Source of the DNA: Candidatus Hemicellulosilyticus sp. P3
Lineage (GTDB): Bacteria; Bacteroidota; Bacteroidia; Bacteroidales; P3
Assembly (NCBI GenBank): GCA_001543385.1
Contig: LPNH01000006.1
Coordinates: 18,030-82,029 of the forward strand
Reading direction: 5' to 3'
Length of the DNA stretch: 64,000 nt
The notes beneath the pieces are model-generated. The model was not told the origin of the DNA, did no database searches, and was given only the letters and a program-made list of their open reading frames with translations. Below are positions 8,476-15,978 of this stretch, piece by piece (position 1 is the stretch's first letter; each line of letters begins with the position of its first letter). The position numbers and the translations under genes were made by a program.

Positions 8476-9663
8476 CTATAGCGTTACGGCCATGAGTTCG
8501 AGCCACGTGCATTCCAACTCATATCGGGCGTCGAGAATGGACAACGATGCATCGTGGAAGAACTCGACAGACTGGAGATAGGCCTCGAGCGATATTTCGC
8601 CCACTAAGAAGGCTTTGAGCAACAGCGCCTCACTGTCGTGACGGCTGTACAATTCGCTCAGACGGGATATCTCGGCCTGGAGCGCCTTGACGCGGTTGAA
8701 CAGCATGCGCAAACGTCCGTAATGGTCGGCACCGGCCTGTTGCTCACCATAGCGCGATGTCTGCCACTCTATCCGTGCGCTACGCACCTGCTTGCGACGG
8801 TTCCAAATCGGCACGTTGACACCCAGCACTACACCGCGGAATAAGCATTCCGCCTCGTATTCAGCGCCTACGCCGGCCTGAATCAAAGGCAACGATCTGG
8901 ACTTGGCCAACGCGAGGTTCGCCTCGTGAAAACTGGTGTGCGCGGCAGCCAGCCGCAGCTCAGGGGCGTGGGACTGCACCTGTCGGTACCAAGACTCAAA
9001 ATCGTCGGGTAATGCTACCGGAGGGAAGCAGGTGTCGGCCAATACGACCGGATGGTTACCATTGAGTATGCCAAGTTCCTGCAGGCGACTTTCGCGTAAG
9101 GTTTGGAGTCGGGCCTGTTTGTTTTGCATGGCGGCCAACTCGAGCCGGGCCCGGTTGTATTGGATGATATTGCAGTCGCCCAAATCCATCCTCCGAGACA
9201 TGGCTTCGACGACCTGCGCAGCCATGTCGGCACAATGCGTGTGGTGGGCTAACAAGGCATTGGCATAGACTATATCGGCGCAAAGCCGCTGTGCCTCTAA
9301 CAGCCACTGCTGCCGACGCAACAGCCAGTGGAGCTCGACAGTGTCTTTTTCCAAACGGCGCAGGCGACGCATCCGATGGTAGCGGGTTGGAAGCGGAACG
9401 GGCTGCGACAGGCTGACACTCCATCGGTTGCTTTCGCCGGTGCGCGAAGCATGGAGGAACTCGAACGAAAGCTGCGGGTCGTCAAGCAACGGCGTCGCAT
9501 CGACTTCGGCATGCCGAAGATCTTTTTGCCTATGCAGCAATTCATAGGAGGGGTTCTGCTGTAAGGATTCCAGCACGTGCCGGTAGTGTTGCTGTGCCAT
9601 GGCAGGCATGGACGGCACCATTATCCAGAATGCAATGAACTGTAAAAGATATCGTTTTGTCAT
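8476..9663 (-). CDS. TolC-family outer-membrane efflux channel
   Basis: 395 residues with a signal peptide (hydrophobic stretch ending PAMAQQ). The body is mostly long amphipathic helices, e.g. MSRRMDLGDCNIIQYNRARLELAAMQNKQA, which matches the helix-hairpin repeat of the outer-membrane factor family (residues about 150-200), and a second equivalent stretch GEISLEAYLQSVEFFHDA near the end. It would form the outer exit duct of the RND pump. Starts 12 bp after the adaptor stop and lies 31 bp before the pump, so it is in the same operon. Confidence 0.9.
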   Translation of the reverse strand: MTKRYLLQFIAFWIMVPSMPAMAQQHYRHVLESLQQNPSYELLHRQKDLRHAEVDATPLLDDPQLSFEFLHASRTGESNRWSVSLSQPVPLPTRYHRMRRLRRLEKDTVELHWLLRRQQWLLEAQRLCADIVYANALLAHHTHCADMAAQVVEAMSRRMDLGDCNIIQYNRARLELAAMQNKQARLQTLRESRLQELGILNGNHPVVLADTCFPPVALPDDFESWYRQVQSHAPELRLAAAHTSFHEANLALAKSRSLPLIQAGVGAEYEAECLFRGVVLGVNVPIWNRRKQVRSARIEWQTSRYGEQQAGADHYGRLRMLFNRVKALQAEISRLSELYSRHDSEALLLKAFLVGEISLEAYLQSVEFFHDASLSILDARYELECTWLELMAVTL

Positions 9664-9675
9664 ACGGCAGCGGCT

Positions 9676-11175
9676 TTAGTGGGTGTGGAAATGACCGGCA
9701 TGGGGGTCGGGGACGGCTGTCGCCTGCGCCATCTTGAGCATAACGGCACCTTTTGTAACAACCCGCTCGCCCGACTCCAGGCCGGAGGTTATGACTGTAT
9801 GCAGCCCGTCGGTGGTGCCCAATGTGACTATACGCTTCTCGAAGCGTTCGGGGGTGTGCTGCACAAAGACAAAATGGTTGCCCATCTCTTCAACGACAGC
9901 GGTATTGGGCAATGTGAGAACGTTGCTGTCGGAAGCGGCGCAGATGTAGGCGGTTACAAAGGTGCCCGGCACCCAGTCCACACTGTTGCGGACACGGAAT
10001 GTGACGGGGATGAGCGGCCCTGACATCTCGGCGGAGCGTCCGTACCCTACGACGGAACCATCTAACTCAGCAAGGGTGTAGACATGTCCGCCAACGGCAA
10101 AATTGGCGGTGGTGATGCGGTGGAGCAACGGAAAGTGACGCGGCGGGACCTCGGCACGCACGATGAGTTCGCGATTCCGGGAGAGGAGCATAAGAGGTTG
10201 GCCTGCCTCGACGTAGGAGCCGTTGGTCACAGCAATCTCTTTGACATAGCCGCTGATAGGCGCTGTGGCTCGCGCTCCCTGGCCTGAGGTGTTGCGGCGG
10301 AGACTTTCGTACAATACTTTTGTCTCTTCATAGCGGGCCCGGCTACGATCAAGTTCGGCATGGGAAACGATGTGTTCGTCAGCGAGCTGCTGCTGACGTT
10401 CATAGGTTGATTTGGCCTGGTCGTATGCCGCCGAGGCCTGCTGCAGGCGCACGGGCAGATTGACGTCGACCATATCGCCGCTCTCGATACTGCATAGACG
10501 CTGACCGGCATGCACCGCAGCACCTTCGACTAACGAAGGGTCGGACAGCACGACAATGCCGGAGACTTTGGCAGTCACAACGCATTCGTCTCCTTGTGAC
10601 GGAAGTATGCGCGCCGCTGTCCGGATTACGATGTCGAAAGGCGCAGATTGCACCGCAGCGGTGGCAAAGTCGATGTTCCAGCTTTGTTCTTTGGTGAAAT
10701 GGATATCCCCTGACGGACGGTGGTGCGGATGTGCCGACCTGTGAAAGGATTCATGCGAATCGTAGACCTCCACGGAGTCAATGTAAAGTGTGTCGGTAGC
10801 GCAGGAATGGCGGACAACAACTGTCAACCGCCCGACACCGGCCTGCCCGGGAGTGAGCCTGACGCGGTAGATGCCCGGACGGACAGGCTTTTCGACCCGG
10901 ACAGCGGCATTACGTCCGCCGACCTGCAAGCCAAGTGTGACCTGCGCCGAGTCGACAGGTTTGAAATCGGACAATTGCGTCAGATGCACGGTCACAGATG
11001 ACGGCATATCCACAATGAACGGCGTGGCCTCGGCATACAACTCATAACAGGCGCTATAAGCTGTATAGGATTCTACATCGTGGTGTTCGTGCTCATGGCT
11101 ATGATGATGGCAGGCGTAACAGATGAACAGGGAGCAAGCCGCCAGAAGATATGGTGATGGATGACGAAAATGCAT
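9676..11175 (-). CDS. Periplasmic adaptor (membrane fusion) subunit, CusB/CzcB type, His-rich
   Basis: 499 residues from the ATG at 11175 (MHFRHPSPYL); a longer in-frame start lies 11 codons upstream but the later one gives a clean signal peptide with a lipobox-like CYAC. The mature N-terminus is His-rich (CHHHSHEHEHHD) and the C-terminus too (DPHAGHFHTH), suggesting metal capture at the membrane surface. Middle: barrel-sandwich hybrid segments VVTAKVSGIVVLSD and ATAPISGYVKEIAVTNGSYVEAGQPL flank a helical hairpin (about 245-300), followed by beta-barrel and membrane-proximal domains (LPNTAVVEEMGNHFVFVQ). About 100 extra residues before the core resemble a YHYH/FixH-like sandwich. Confidence 0.92.
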   Translation of the reverse strand: MHFRHPSPYLLAACSLFICYACHHHSHEHEHHDVESYTAYSACYELYAEATPFIVDMPSSVTVHLTQLSDFKPVDSAQVTLGLQVGGRNAAVRVEKPVRPGIYRVRLTPGQAGVGRLTVVVRHSCATDTLYIDSVEVYDSHESFHRSAHPHHRPSGDIHFTKEQSWNIDFATAAVQSAPFDIVIRTAARILPSQGDECVVTAKVSGIVVLSDPSLVEGAAVHAGQRLCSIESGDMVDVNLPVRLQQASAAYDQAKSTYERQQQLADEHIVSHAELDRSRARYEETKVLYESLRRNTSGQGARATAPISGYVKEIAVTNGSYVEAGQPLMLLSRNRELIVRAEVPPRHFPLLHRITTANFAVGGHVYTLAELDGSVVGYGRSAEMSGPLIPVTFRVRNSVDWVPGTFVTAYICAASDSNVLTLPNTAVVEEMGNHFVFVQHTPERFEKRIVTLGTTDGLHTVITSGLESGERVVTKGAVMLKMAQATAVPDPHAGHFHTH

Positions 11176-11182
11176 GGTGAAA

Positions 11183-11273
11183 CTTGTTAAACAATATGAT
11201 GAAACCACTCATGTCCACCGGACAGCATTTGTCCGGCGGTGACGTTCTACTCTCGAAAATATTGTTTAACAAG
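11183..11273. repeat. Nested inverted repeat just upstream of the efflux adaptor gene
   Basis: CTTGTTAAACAATAT (11183-11197) and ATATTGTTTAACAAG (11259-11273) are a perfect 15-bp inverted repeat. Inside it lies a second hairpin, CCGGACA (11218-11224) with TGTCCGG (11230-11236), loop GCATT. The right arm covers the stop codon of the His-rich DUF6769-like gene and the left arm ends 8 bp before the adaptor ATG. In mRNA it would place a stable structure directly before the adaptor's ribosome-binding region. It could be an intercistronic processing or attenuation element, or an operator. Confidence 0.8.
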
Positions 11274-11712
11274 CGGGGGGCGCACGCAATAATGACACCC
11301 GTTGTTCTCCGGGCGGAAGCGCTGCATAACACCTCACCGGCCGCAGACTCACCCCGGACAACGGCACTCGCGACTGCACATCGAAACAGGAGGGCAGGAT
11401 GGAGGAATTAACGACAGCATCGGGAAGAACGGAGGTTCGCCCTTCTGCAACCGAGGCCGCCGTCGTCTGCGAAAGCACCTGCTGGAGTTTGCAGAAATCG
11501 AGCGGATGGCGGGAATGACGGTGACCTCCGGATGAGTCTCTATCGAGGTCGTTGCAATGGCAAGGAATTTCGTTTTCGAATACAATCCCTACACCCACCC
11601 CGCTGTCGTGGTGGTGATGCGGCACGACGGCATGGAACAGAATGACACTGCAAGCAAGGCTGAAGGCCAGCTTGGAGAGCAATGTGCACGTTCGGGTGGA
11701 TGAGGATGGCAT
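11266..11712 (-). CDS. His-rich exported protein upstream of metal efflux genes (DUF6769-like)
   Basis: 148 residues. N-terminal hydrophobic helix (LLSKLAFSLACSVILFHAVV) runs straight into PHHHHDSG; further His/Cys pairs follow (PCHCNDLDRDSSGGHRHSRH). Small proteins of this shape, hydrophobic helix plus His cluster, are often found before CusB/CusA-like genes in Bacteroidales (DUF6769). Probable role is periplasmic metal binding or sensing; this is inference from context. Starts 21 bp after the SIMPL gene stop. Its stop codon lies inside the right arm of the inverted repeat that precedes the adaptor gene. Confidence 0.7.
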   Translation of the reverse strand: MPSSSTRTCTLLSKLAFSLACSVILFHAVVPHHHHDSGVGVGIVFENEIPCHCNDLDRDSSGGHRHSRHPLDFCKLQQVLSQTTAASVAEGRTSVLPDAVVNSSILPSCFDVQSRVPLSGVSLRPVRCYAALPPGEQRVSLLRAPPAC

Positions 11713-11733
11713 GACGATACAGCAGGTGATGTG

Positions 11734-12456
11734 CTACCGAAGATTATAGGTGACGGAGGTGACCACACGGATGCGTTTGACCTGCGGTGTGTTGGAGTCA
11801 CGCGGCTCGATGGTAAAAAGCCCTTGGTTGGCTTCGACGATTTTTCCTAAGCGGCTGCCGTAGTCGCGCGCGAACTGTTCGGCGGCAGTGCGGGCATTTC
11901 TGTTGGCCTCTTCTATCATCTCGGGCTTGATGTCGTTGAGTCCTTCGAAGTTGTATTCGACAGGGTTCTCCCACGTATCGCCACTGCCGACGGCGATACC
12001 CTTTTCGACAAGAGCCGACTGGCGGCTTTGCAGGTCGATGACAGCCTGGACTCGCGTCGTGTAGAGGGTGATCACCGATTTGATGACGTAACGTGACGGA
12101 GCGTTGCTGCTATAACTGTCGGAATAGTGGTCGGTGATGGCAGGAGCCGAGACGGAAATCTCATCCTCGGAGAAGCCGTTTTCCTTGAGGAACTGGATTA
12201 TCTGCTGATTTTTTGTGTTGACGGAAGCATAGAGCTGCACCAGATCGTTGCCGGCTTCTTTGTAGGAGATGGGGTAGATGGCACGGTCGGCCATGACCTC
12301 ACGCTCGCAAAGGCCGCGGACGCTCACCGTATGGTCGTAAGTTTTGAAAAGGCGTACCGCAAACAGCAGGAAGAGCCCTAATACAACGACGCTTAACAGC
12401 AACCACATGCCACGAGGCATAACAGGACAACGACGGGTCTGATCGGATTCAGTCAT
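11734..12456 (-). CDS. SIMPL (DUF541) domain protein, membrane anchored
   Basis: 240 residues. One membrane helix near the N-terminus (about 17-35, GMWLLLSVVVLGLFLLFAVRL), then a periplasmic SIMPL/DUF541 domain: VSVRGLCEREVMADRAIYPISY, IIQFLKENGFSEDEISVSAP and the ending IRVVTSVTYNLR are typical. The family is widespread in bacterial envelopes, with no settled function. It starts only 31 bp after the terminator of the oxidoreductase operon and no promoter element is obvious in that gap. It may head the metal-efflux operon, since the next gene follows after 21 bp. Confidence 0.85.
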   Translation of the reverse strand: MTESDQTRRCPVMPRGMWLLLSVVVLGLFLLFAVRLFKTYDHTVSVRGLCEREVMADRAIYPISYKEAGNDLVQLYASVNTKNQQIIQFLKENGFSEDEISVSAPAITDHYSDSYSSNAPSRYVIKSVITLYTTRVQAVIDLQSRQSALVEKGIAVGSGDTWENPVEYNFEGLNDIKPEMIEEANRNARTAAEQFARDYGSRLGKIVEANQGLFTIEPRDSNTPQVKRIRVVTSVTYNLR

Positions 12457-12480
12457 GAGTGAAGGTTTGGGGATTGACGG

Positions 12481-12516
12481 AAAAGAAGGGTAGCGCGTCA
12501 GTGCGACACACTACCC
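12481..12516 (-). terminator. Terminator of the 2-oxoacid:ferredoxin oxidoreductase operon
   Basis: On the minus strand, GGGTAGTGTGTC pairs with GACGCGCTACCC (12 bp including T-G wobbles, loop GCACT), followed by the T-rich TTCTTTT. It begins 27 bp after the stop of the last subunit gene. Confidence 0.82.
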
Positions 12517-12543
12517 TGCTTGTTGATGCATACGGAGTCCGGT

Positions 12544-13095
12544 TTAAAGAACCTGAACAGCCTCGATGAGGCCTTTGCCCAACTCGATGGCCTCCTCATT
12601 CTGCGGAATGAGATTGTGGTGACGGGCCGGCAAGGACTTTTCGAGACCTTTGTGGATGAATTCCGAACCGACAATCGGTTTCAACTTCAAGAAACCACCC
12701 AGCACGACCATATTGAAGACTTTGGAGATACCCATCTCCTGGGCTTTCTGCGTGGCAGCAATCTTGTAGATGTTGATGTCTTTGCGGGTCGGCGCGTGGG
12801 TGATGCCGTTGGGGTCGTAGATGAGCAGACCGCCCGGCTTGACACTTTTCTCAAATTTGTCTAACGACTGCTGGTTGAGAACGATGGCGGTGTCGTACTT
12901 GCTGATGATGGGCGAGCAGATGCGCTCGTCGCTGACGATGACGGTGACGTTGGCTGTGCCGCCGCGCTGCTCAGGGCCATAGGAGGGCATCCAGCAGACT
13001 TCTTTATCTTCCATAACGCCGGAATAGGCCAAGATTTTGCCCATCGAGAGCACACCCTGTCCACCAAAGCCAGCGATGATTATTTCTTCTGTCAT
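12544..13095 (-). CDS. 2-oxoacid:ferredoxin oxidoreductase gamma subunit (VorC/KorC type)
   Basis: 183 residues. Signature GFGGQGVLSMGKILAYSG at the N-terminus and SYGPEQRGGTANVTVIVSD are the conserved segments of the gamma domain of pyruvate/2-oxoacid:ferredoxin oxidoreductases. Last gene of a four-gene operon that encodes all subunits of the enzyme, which oxidatively decarboxylates a 2-oxoacid to acyl-CoA and reduces ferredoxin, or runs in reverse for CO2 fixation. Cytoplasmic. Start is 52 bp after the beta-subunit stop. Confidence 0.93.
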   Translation of the reverse strand: MTEEIIIAGFGGQGVLSMGKILAYSGVMEDKEVCWMPSYGPEQRGGTANVTVIVSDERICSPIISKYDTAIVLNQQSLDKFEKSVKPGGLLIYDPNGITHAPTRKDINIYKIAATQKAQEMGISKVFNMVVLGGFLKLKPIVGSEFIHKGLEKSLPARHHNLIPQNEEAIELGKGLIEAVQVL

Positions 13096-13147
13096 GATTG
13101 TAATGTTTTTATTGATACGATATGCGTGGGGTCACGCCGCGTAAAAT

Positions 13148-13927
13148 TTATTTCTTAACGATTTCTCCGTCGACTTTGATGTCGCCCAGCGGATATTTGG
13201 GGAACATGTTCTCCTCCATCCATTTGTTGGCCTGGACAGGAGTCATTTTCCAACCCGAGTTGCAGCTGGAGACGATTTCGACAAAACTGACACCTTTCTC
13301 AAGTTTCTGATTCTCGAAAGCCTTTTTGAGGGCCGCCTTGGCCTTGCGGACGTTGGCAGGAGTGTGGACGCTCTGGCGGGTGACATAGTATGTGCCGGGA
13401 AGTTCGGCCAACAACTCGGTGACCTGGAAGGGCCAGCCGTTGAGTTTCTGGTCGCGGCCGTAGGGGGTGGTGGCTGTTTTCATGCCCAGCAATGTGGTGG
13501 GTGCCATCTGGCCGCCCGTCATGCCATAGATGCCGTTGTTGATGAAGACCATGGTGATGTTCTCGCCACGGTTGCAGGCATGGATGGTCTCGGCGGTGCC
13601 GATGGCGGCCAGGTCGCCGTCACCTTGATAGGTGAAGACGTAGCAGTCGGGGTTGAGACGCTTGATGGCGGTGGCGACAGCCGGGGCACGGCCATGGGCC
13701 GCCTCCTGGAAGTCGACATCGAAATAGTTGTAGGCCATGACCGAGCATCCGACAGGCGAGACGCCGATGGTCTTGTCCTGGATGCCGAGTTCGTCGATAA
13801 CCTCGGCAATGATACGGTGTGCCGTACCGTGACCGCAGCCCGGACAGTAGTGCATGGTGGCGTCGGTCAGAACTTTTGTCTTGGTGTAAACCAGATTCTC
13901 AGGTTTTACAATATCTAAATTTGCCAT
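13148..13927 (-). CDS. 2-oxoacid:ferredoxin oxidoreductase beta subunit (thiamine pyrophosphate-binding)
   Basis: 259 residues. Shows the beta-subunit pattern: YCPGCGHGTAHRIIAEVIDE with the CPGCGH motif, VSPVGCSVMAYNYF, HGRAPAVATAIKRLNPD, and the thiamine pyrophosphate/Mg motif GDGDLAAIGTAETIHACNR followed by NNGIYGMTGGQMAPTT. Works with the alpha, gamma and ferredoxin subunits encoded in the same operon. The short form without an internal 2[4Fe-4S] region matches VOR/KOR rather than single-chain pyruvate:ferredoxin oxidoreductase. Confidence 0.95.
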   Translation of the reverse strand: MANLDIVKPENLVYTKTKVLTDATMHYCPGCGHGTAHRIIAEVIDELGIQDKTIGVSPVGCSVMAYNYFDVDFQEAAHGRAPAVATAIKRLNPDCYVFTYQGDGDLAAIGTAETIHACNRGENITMVFINNGIYGMTGGQMAPTTLLGMKTATTPYGRDQKLNGWPFQVTELLAELPGTYYVTRQSVHTPANVRKAKAALKKAFENQKLEKGVSFVEIVSSCNSGWKMTPVQANKWMEENMFPKYPLGDIKVDGEIVKK

Positions 13928-13984
13928 GTTATTTCTTTTTAAGGTCTTTGTTTGATTGAAGGTCTCTATAGTTCCTTAATCGCC

Positions 13985-15067
13985 TTATTTGATAATTTTG
14001 TTTTCCATTGCCTCAAGCACCTCTTCGGGAGTGGGGATGATGCCACCGAAGCGCCCGTAGTGCTCGATGGGTATCTTGCACTCGGCAGCCAGTTTGACAT
14101 CTTCTATCATCTGCCCGGCGCTCATCTCGACGCAAAGCATACCCTTGACTTTGGCAGCCAGACGGGCTATCTCTTTCTTGGGGAAGGGGAACAGGGTGAT
14201 GAGACGGAGCAGGCCGACTTTGAGACCTTTGGCACGGGCAAGCTCCATGGACTTCATGGCAATGCGGGCCGAGGTGCCGTAGGCTACGAAAATGTAGTCG
14301 GCATCCTCGCAGTTGAGCGCTTCGAAACGCACCTCTTTCTCCTCCATCTCACGGTATTTTCTCTGCAGCTTCTCGTTGAAGACCTCCTGACGTGCCGAAT
14401 CGAGTTCCAGCGAGGTGATGATGTTGTGGCCGCGGCCGGCAGGTTTGCCCCATGTGCCCCACGGTGCGTTCTTGCGGCGCTCCTCCTCTGTCCAACGGGG
14501 GACAAATTCACGCACATAGCATTTCTCCATGCACTGACCGATGGCTCCGTCGGTGAGGATCAGAACCGGGTTGCGGTATTTGAATGCAATGTCCCAGGCA
14601 TCGAAGACGAAATCATACATCTCCTGCACACTGGAGGGGGCGATGGTGTAGAGCTGATAGTCACCGTGACCACCGCCTTTGACACTCTGGAAATAGTCGC
14701 TCTGGGCGGGCTGGATGGTGCCCAGGCCGGGACCGCCGCGCATGGCGTTCATGATGACGCAAGGAATCTCGGCGCCGGCCAGGTAGGTCAGACCTTCCTG
14801 CATAAGGGAAATTCCGGGCGAGGACGACGAGGTGGCCACTTTCTTGCCTGTGGCGGCACCGCCATAGACCATATTGATGGAGGCCAGCTCGGATTCGGCC
14901 TGCAACACCACCATGCCGGTGGTCTCCCAGGGCTTCTCGGCCATCAGGGTTTCCATGACTTCGGACTGCGGTGTGATGGGGTAGCCGAAATAACCGTCAG
15001 TACCGCTGGCAATCATTGCATGGGCAATAGCCTCATTGCCCTTCATAAGTTTCAGTTCTTTTGCCAT
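13985..15067 (-). CDS. vorB: 2-oxoacid:ferredoxin oxidoreductase alpha subunit (VorB-like)
   Basis: 360 residues. Opens KELKLMKGNEAIAHAMIASG and continues YFGYPITPQSEVME, ATSSSSPGISLMQEGLTYLAGAE and AMRGGPGLGTIQPAQSDY, the pyrimidine-binding and transketolase-like parts of the alpha subunit. Sequence character fits the branched-chain 2-oxoacid (3-methyl-2-oxobutanoate) or 2-oxoglutarate enzyme; the substrate cannot be settled by eye. Between the ferredoxin gene (21 bp) and the beta gene (57 bp). In a gut-type anaerobe it would link amino-acid fermentation or reductive carboxylation to the ferredoxin pool. Confidence 0.93.
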   Translation of the reverse strand: MAKELKLMKGNEAIAHAMIASGTDGYFGYPITPQSEVMETLMAEKPWETTGMVVLQAESELASINMVYGGAATGKKVATSSSSPGISLMQEGLTYLAGAEIPCVIMNAMRGGPGLGTIQPAQSDYFQSVKGGGHGDYQLYTIAPSSVQEMYDFVFDAWDIAFKYRNPVLILTDGAIGQCMEKCYVREFVPRWTEEERRKNAPWGTWGKPAGRGHNIITSLELDSARQEVFNEKLQRKYREMEEKEVRFEALNCEDADYIFVAYGTSARIAMKSMELARAKGLKVGLLRLITLFPFPKKEIARLAAKVKGMLCVEMSAGQMIEDVKLAAECKIPIEHYGRFGGIIPTPEEVLEAMENKIIK

Positions 15068-15088
15068 TGTATCTTTTCTTTTACTTAT

Positions 15089-15307
15089 TTAACATTTGAC
15101 TTTGTAAACGGAGATGACGCCGTCAGGGCAGACAATGGCGCAACTGGCGCAGCCGATGCAGTTGTCGTTGACGGTTTGGGTGTAGTTGTAACCCTTGCCG
15201 TTTACGTTTTTAGATAATTCGATACAGTGCATTGGGCAGTGCTCGATACAAACACCACAGCCTTTGCAACGCTCGGTATCGATAACGATTTGACCTTTAA
15301 ATGCCAT
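15089..15307 (-). CDS. 2[4Fe-4S] ferredoxin subunit of the 2-oxoacid oxidoreductase
   Basis: 72 residues with two complete CxxCxxCxxxC(P) clusters: CKGCGVCIEHCP and CIGCASCAIVCP. It is the delta/ferredoxin subunit that takes electrons from the catalytic subunits, and is the first gene of the operon. The order ferredoxin, alpha, beta, gamma is the common VOR/KOR arrangement. Confidence 0.95.
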   Translation of the reverse strand: MAFKGQIVIDTERCKGCGVCIEHCPMHCIELSKNVNGKGYNYTQTVNDNCIGCASCAIVCPDGVISVYKVKC

Positions 15308-15391
15308 AGCTTGAATTTTATGTGATTAGATTAATAATAAATGGTTCGCTTGATCGGACAGCGGACAGCGCCCCCCGACGCAGTGAGGTTG

Positions 15392-15399
15392 CAAAGTTA
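15392..15399 (-). promoter_or_regulatory. -7 element of the oxidoreductase operon (TAACTTTG)
   Basis: CAAAGTTA on the plus strand reads TAACTTTG on the minus strand, matching TAnnTTTG. It lies 85 bp before the ferredoxin start codon, leaving a leader of about 75 nt. Confidence 0.65.
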
Positions 15400-15469
15400 C
15401 ATTTTTTTTCCGACACTCAACAGCCATGCACAAAATAAATTTACGTGGAAATATAATGAAATTATTTAG

Positions 15470-15477
15470 TAACTTTG
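15470..15477 (+). promoter_or_regulatory. -7 element (TAACTTTG) of the DUF1573 gene
   Basis: TAACTTTG matches TAnnTTTG and lies 33 bp before the ATG at 15510. It supports that start, because longer in-frame starts would lie upstream of the transcription start. Confidence 0.65.
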
Positions 15478-15509
15478 CAACTTGTATAACAACCTTCATT
15501 CCATTCATT

Positions 15510-15920
15510 ATGAAAAAAATATTCATTTTGAGCATGATTGCCCTGTTTGCATCGAGTTTCGCCTGCGCACAGGATGTAGCCAACGCACAGGACACCGCCA
15601 ACGGCCCGAAGATCCAGTTTGAGTCCATCATTCACGATTACGGCACCTTACAAAAAGGAGGAGACGGCAACTGCGAGTTCACTTTCACCAATACCGGCAA
15701 CGAACCGCTCATTTTGTCGAATGTGCGCGCCAGCTGCGGATGCACCACGCCGTCGTGGACGCAGAAACCGGTCATGCCCGGCCAAAAAGGCACTATCGCG
15801 GTGCGTTACAACACCAACAACCCCGGCGGCTTCACCAAGAGCATCACGGTGACATCCAACGCGGTGAACAACCCCCGTATTCAACTTAAAATCAAAGGGA
15901 ACGTATTGAAACCTGAATGA
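15510..15920 (+). CDS. DUF1573 domain periplasmic protein
   Basis: 136 residues from the ATG at 15510, chosen because it gives a clean signal peptide (MKKIFILSMIALFASSFACA) and lies just after the promoter. The body is a single DUF1573 (ASH/MSP-like beta sandwich): HDYGTLQKGGDGNCEFTFTNTGNEPL, SCGCTTPSWTQKPVMPGQ, and a terminal VTSNAVNNPRIQLKIKGNV. The SCGCT pair is conserved in the family. Secreted or periplasmic, function unknown; common in Bacteroidota in multiple copies. Confidence 0.9.
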   Translation: MKKIFILSMIALFASSFACAQDVANAQDTANGPKIQFESIIHDYGTLQKGGDGNCEFTFTNTGNEPLILSNVRASCGCTTPSWTQKPVMPGQKGTIAVRYNTNNPGGFTKSITVTSNAVNNPRIQLKIKGNVLKPE

Positions 15921-15978
15921 GACAACGGCTGCTGTCAAGTCAAGCCTTTTTAACTAACAAAAAACAAAGATAACTATT

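Noticed and set aside
11183..11273. Phase-variable invertible promoter
   Set aside because: The inverted repeat would suit this, but the 61 bp inside contain no TAnnTTTG element and no invertase gene is nearby; a hairpin role is simpler.
13952..15217. Plus-strand frame of 421 codons
   Set aside because: Antisense to the oxidoreductase alpha and ferredoxin genes, which have clear family motifs.
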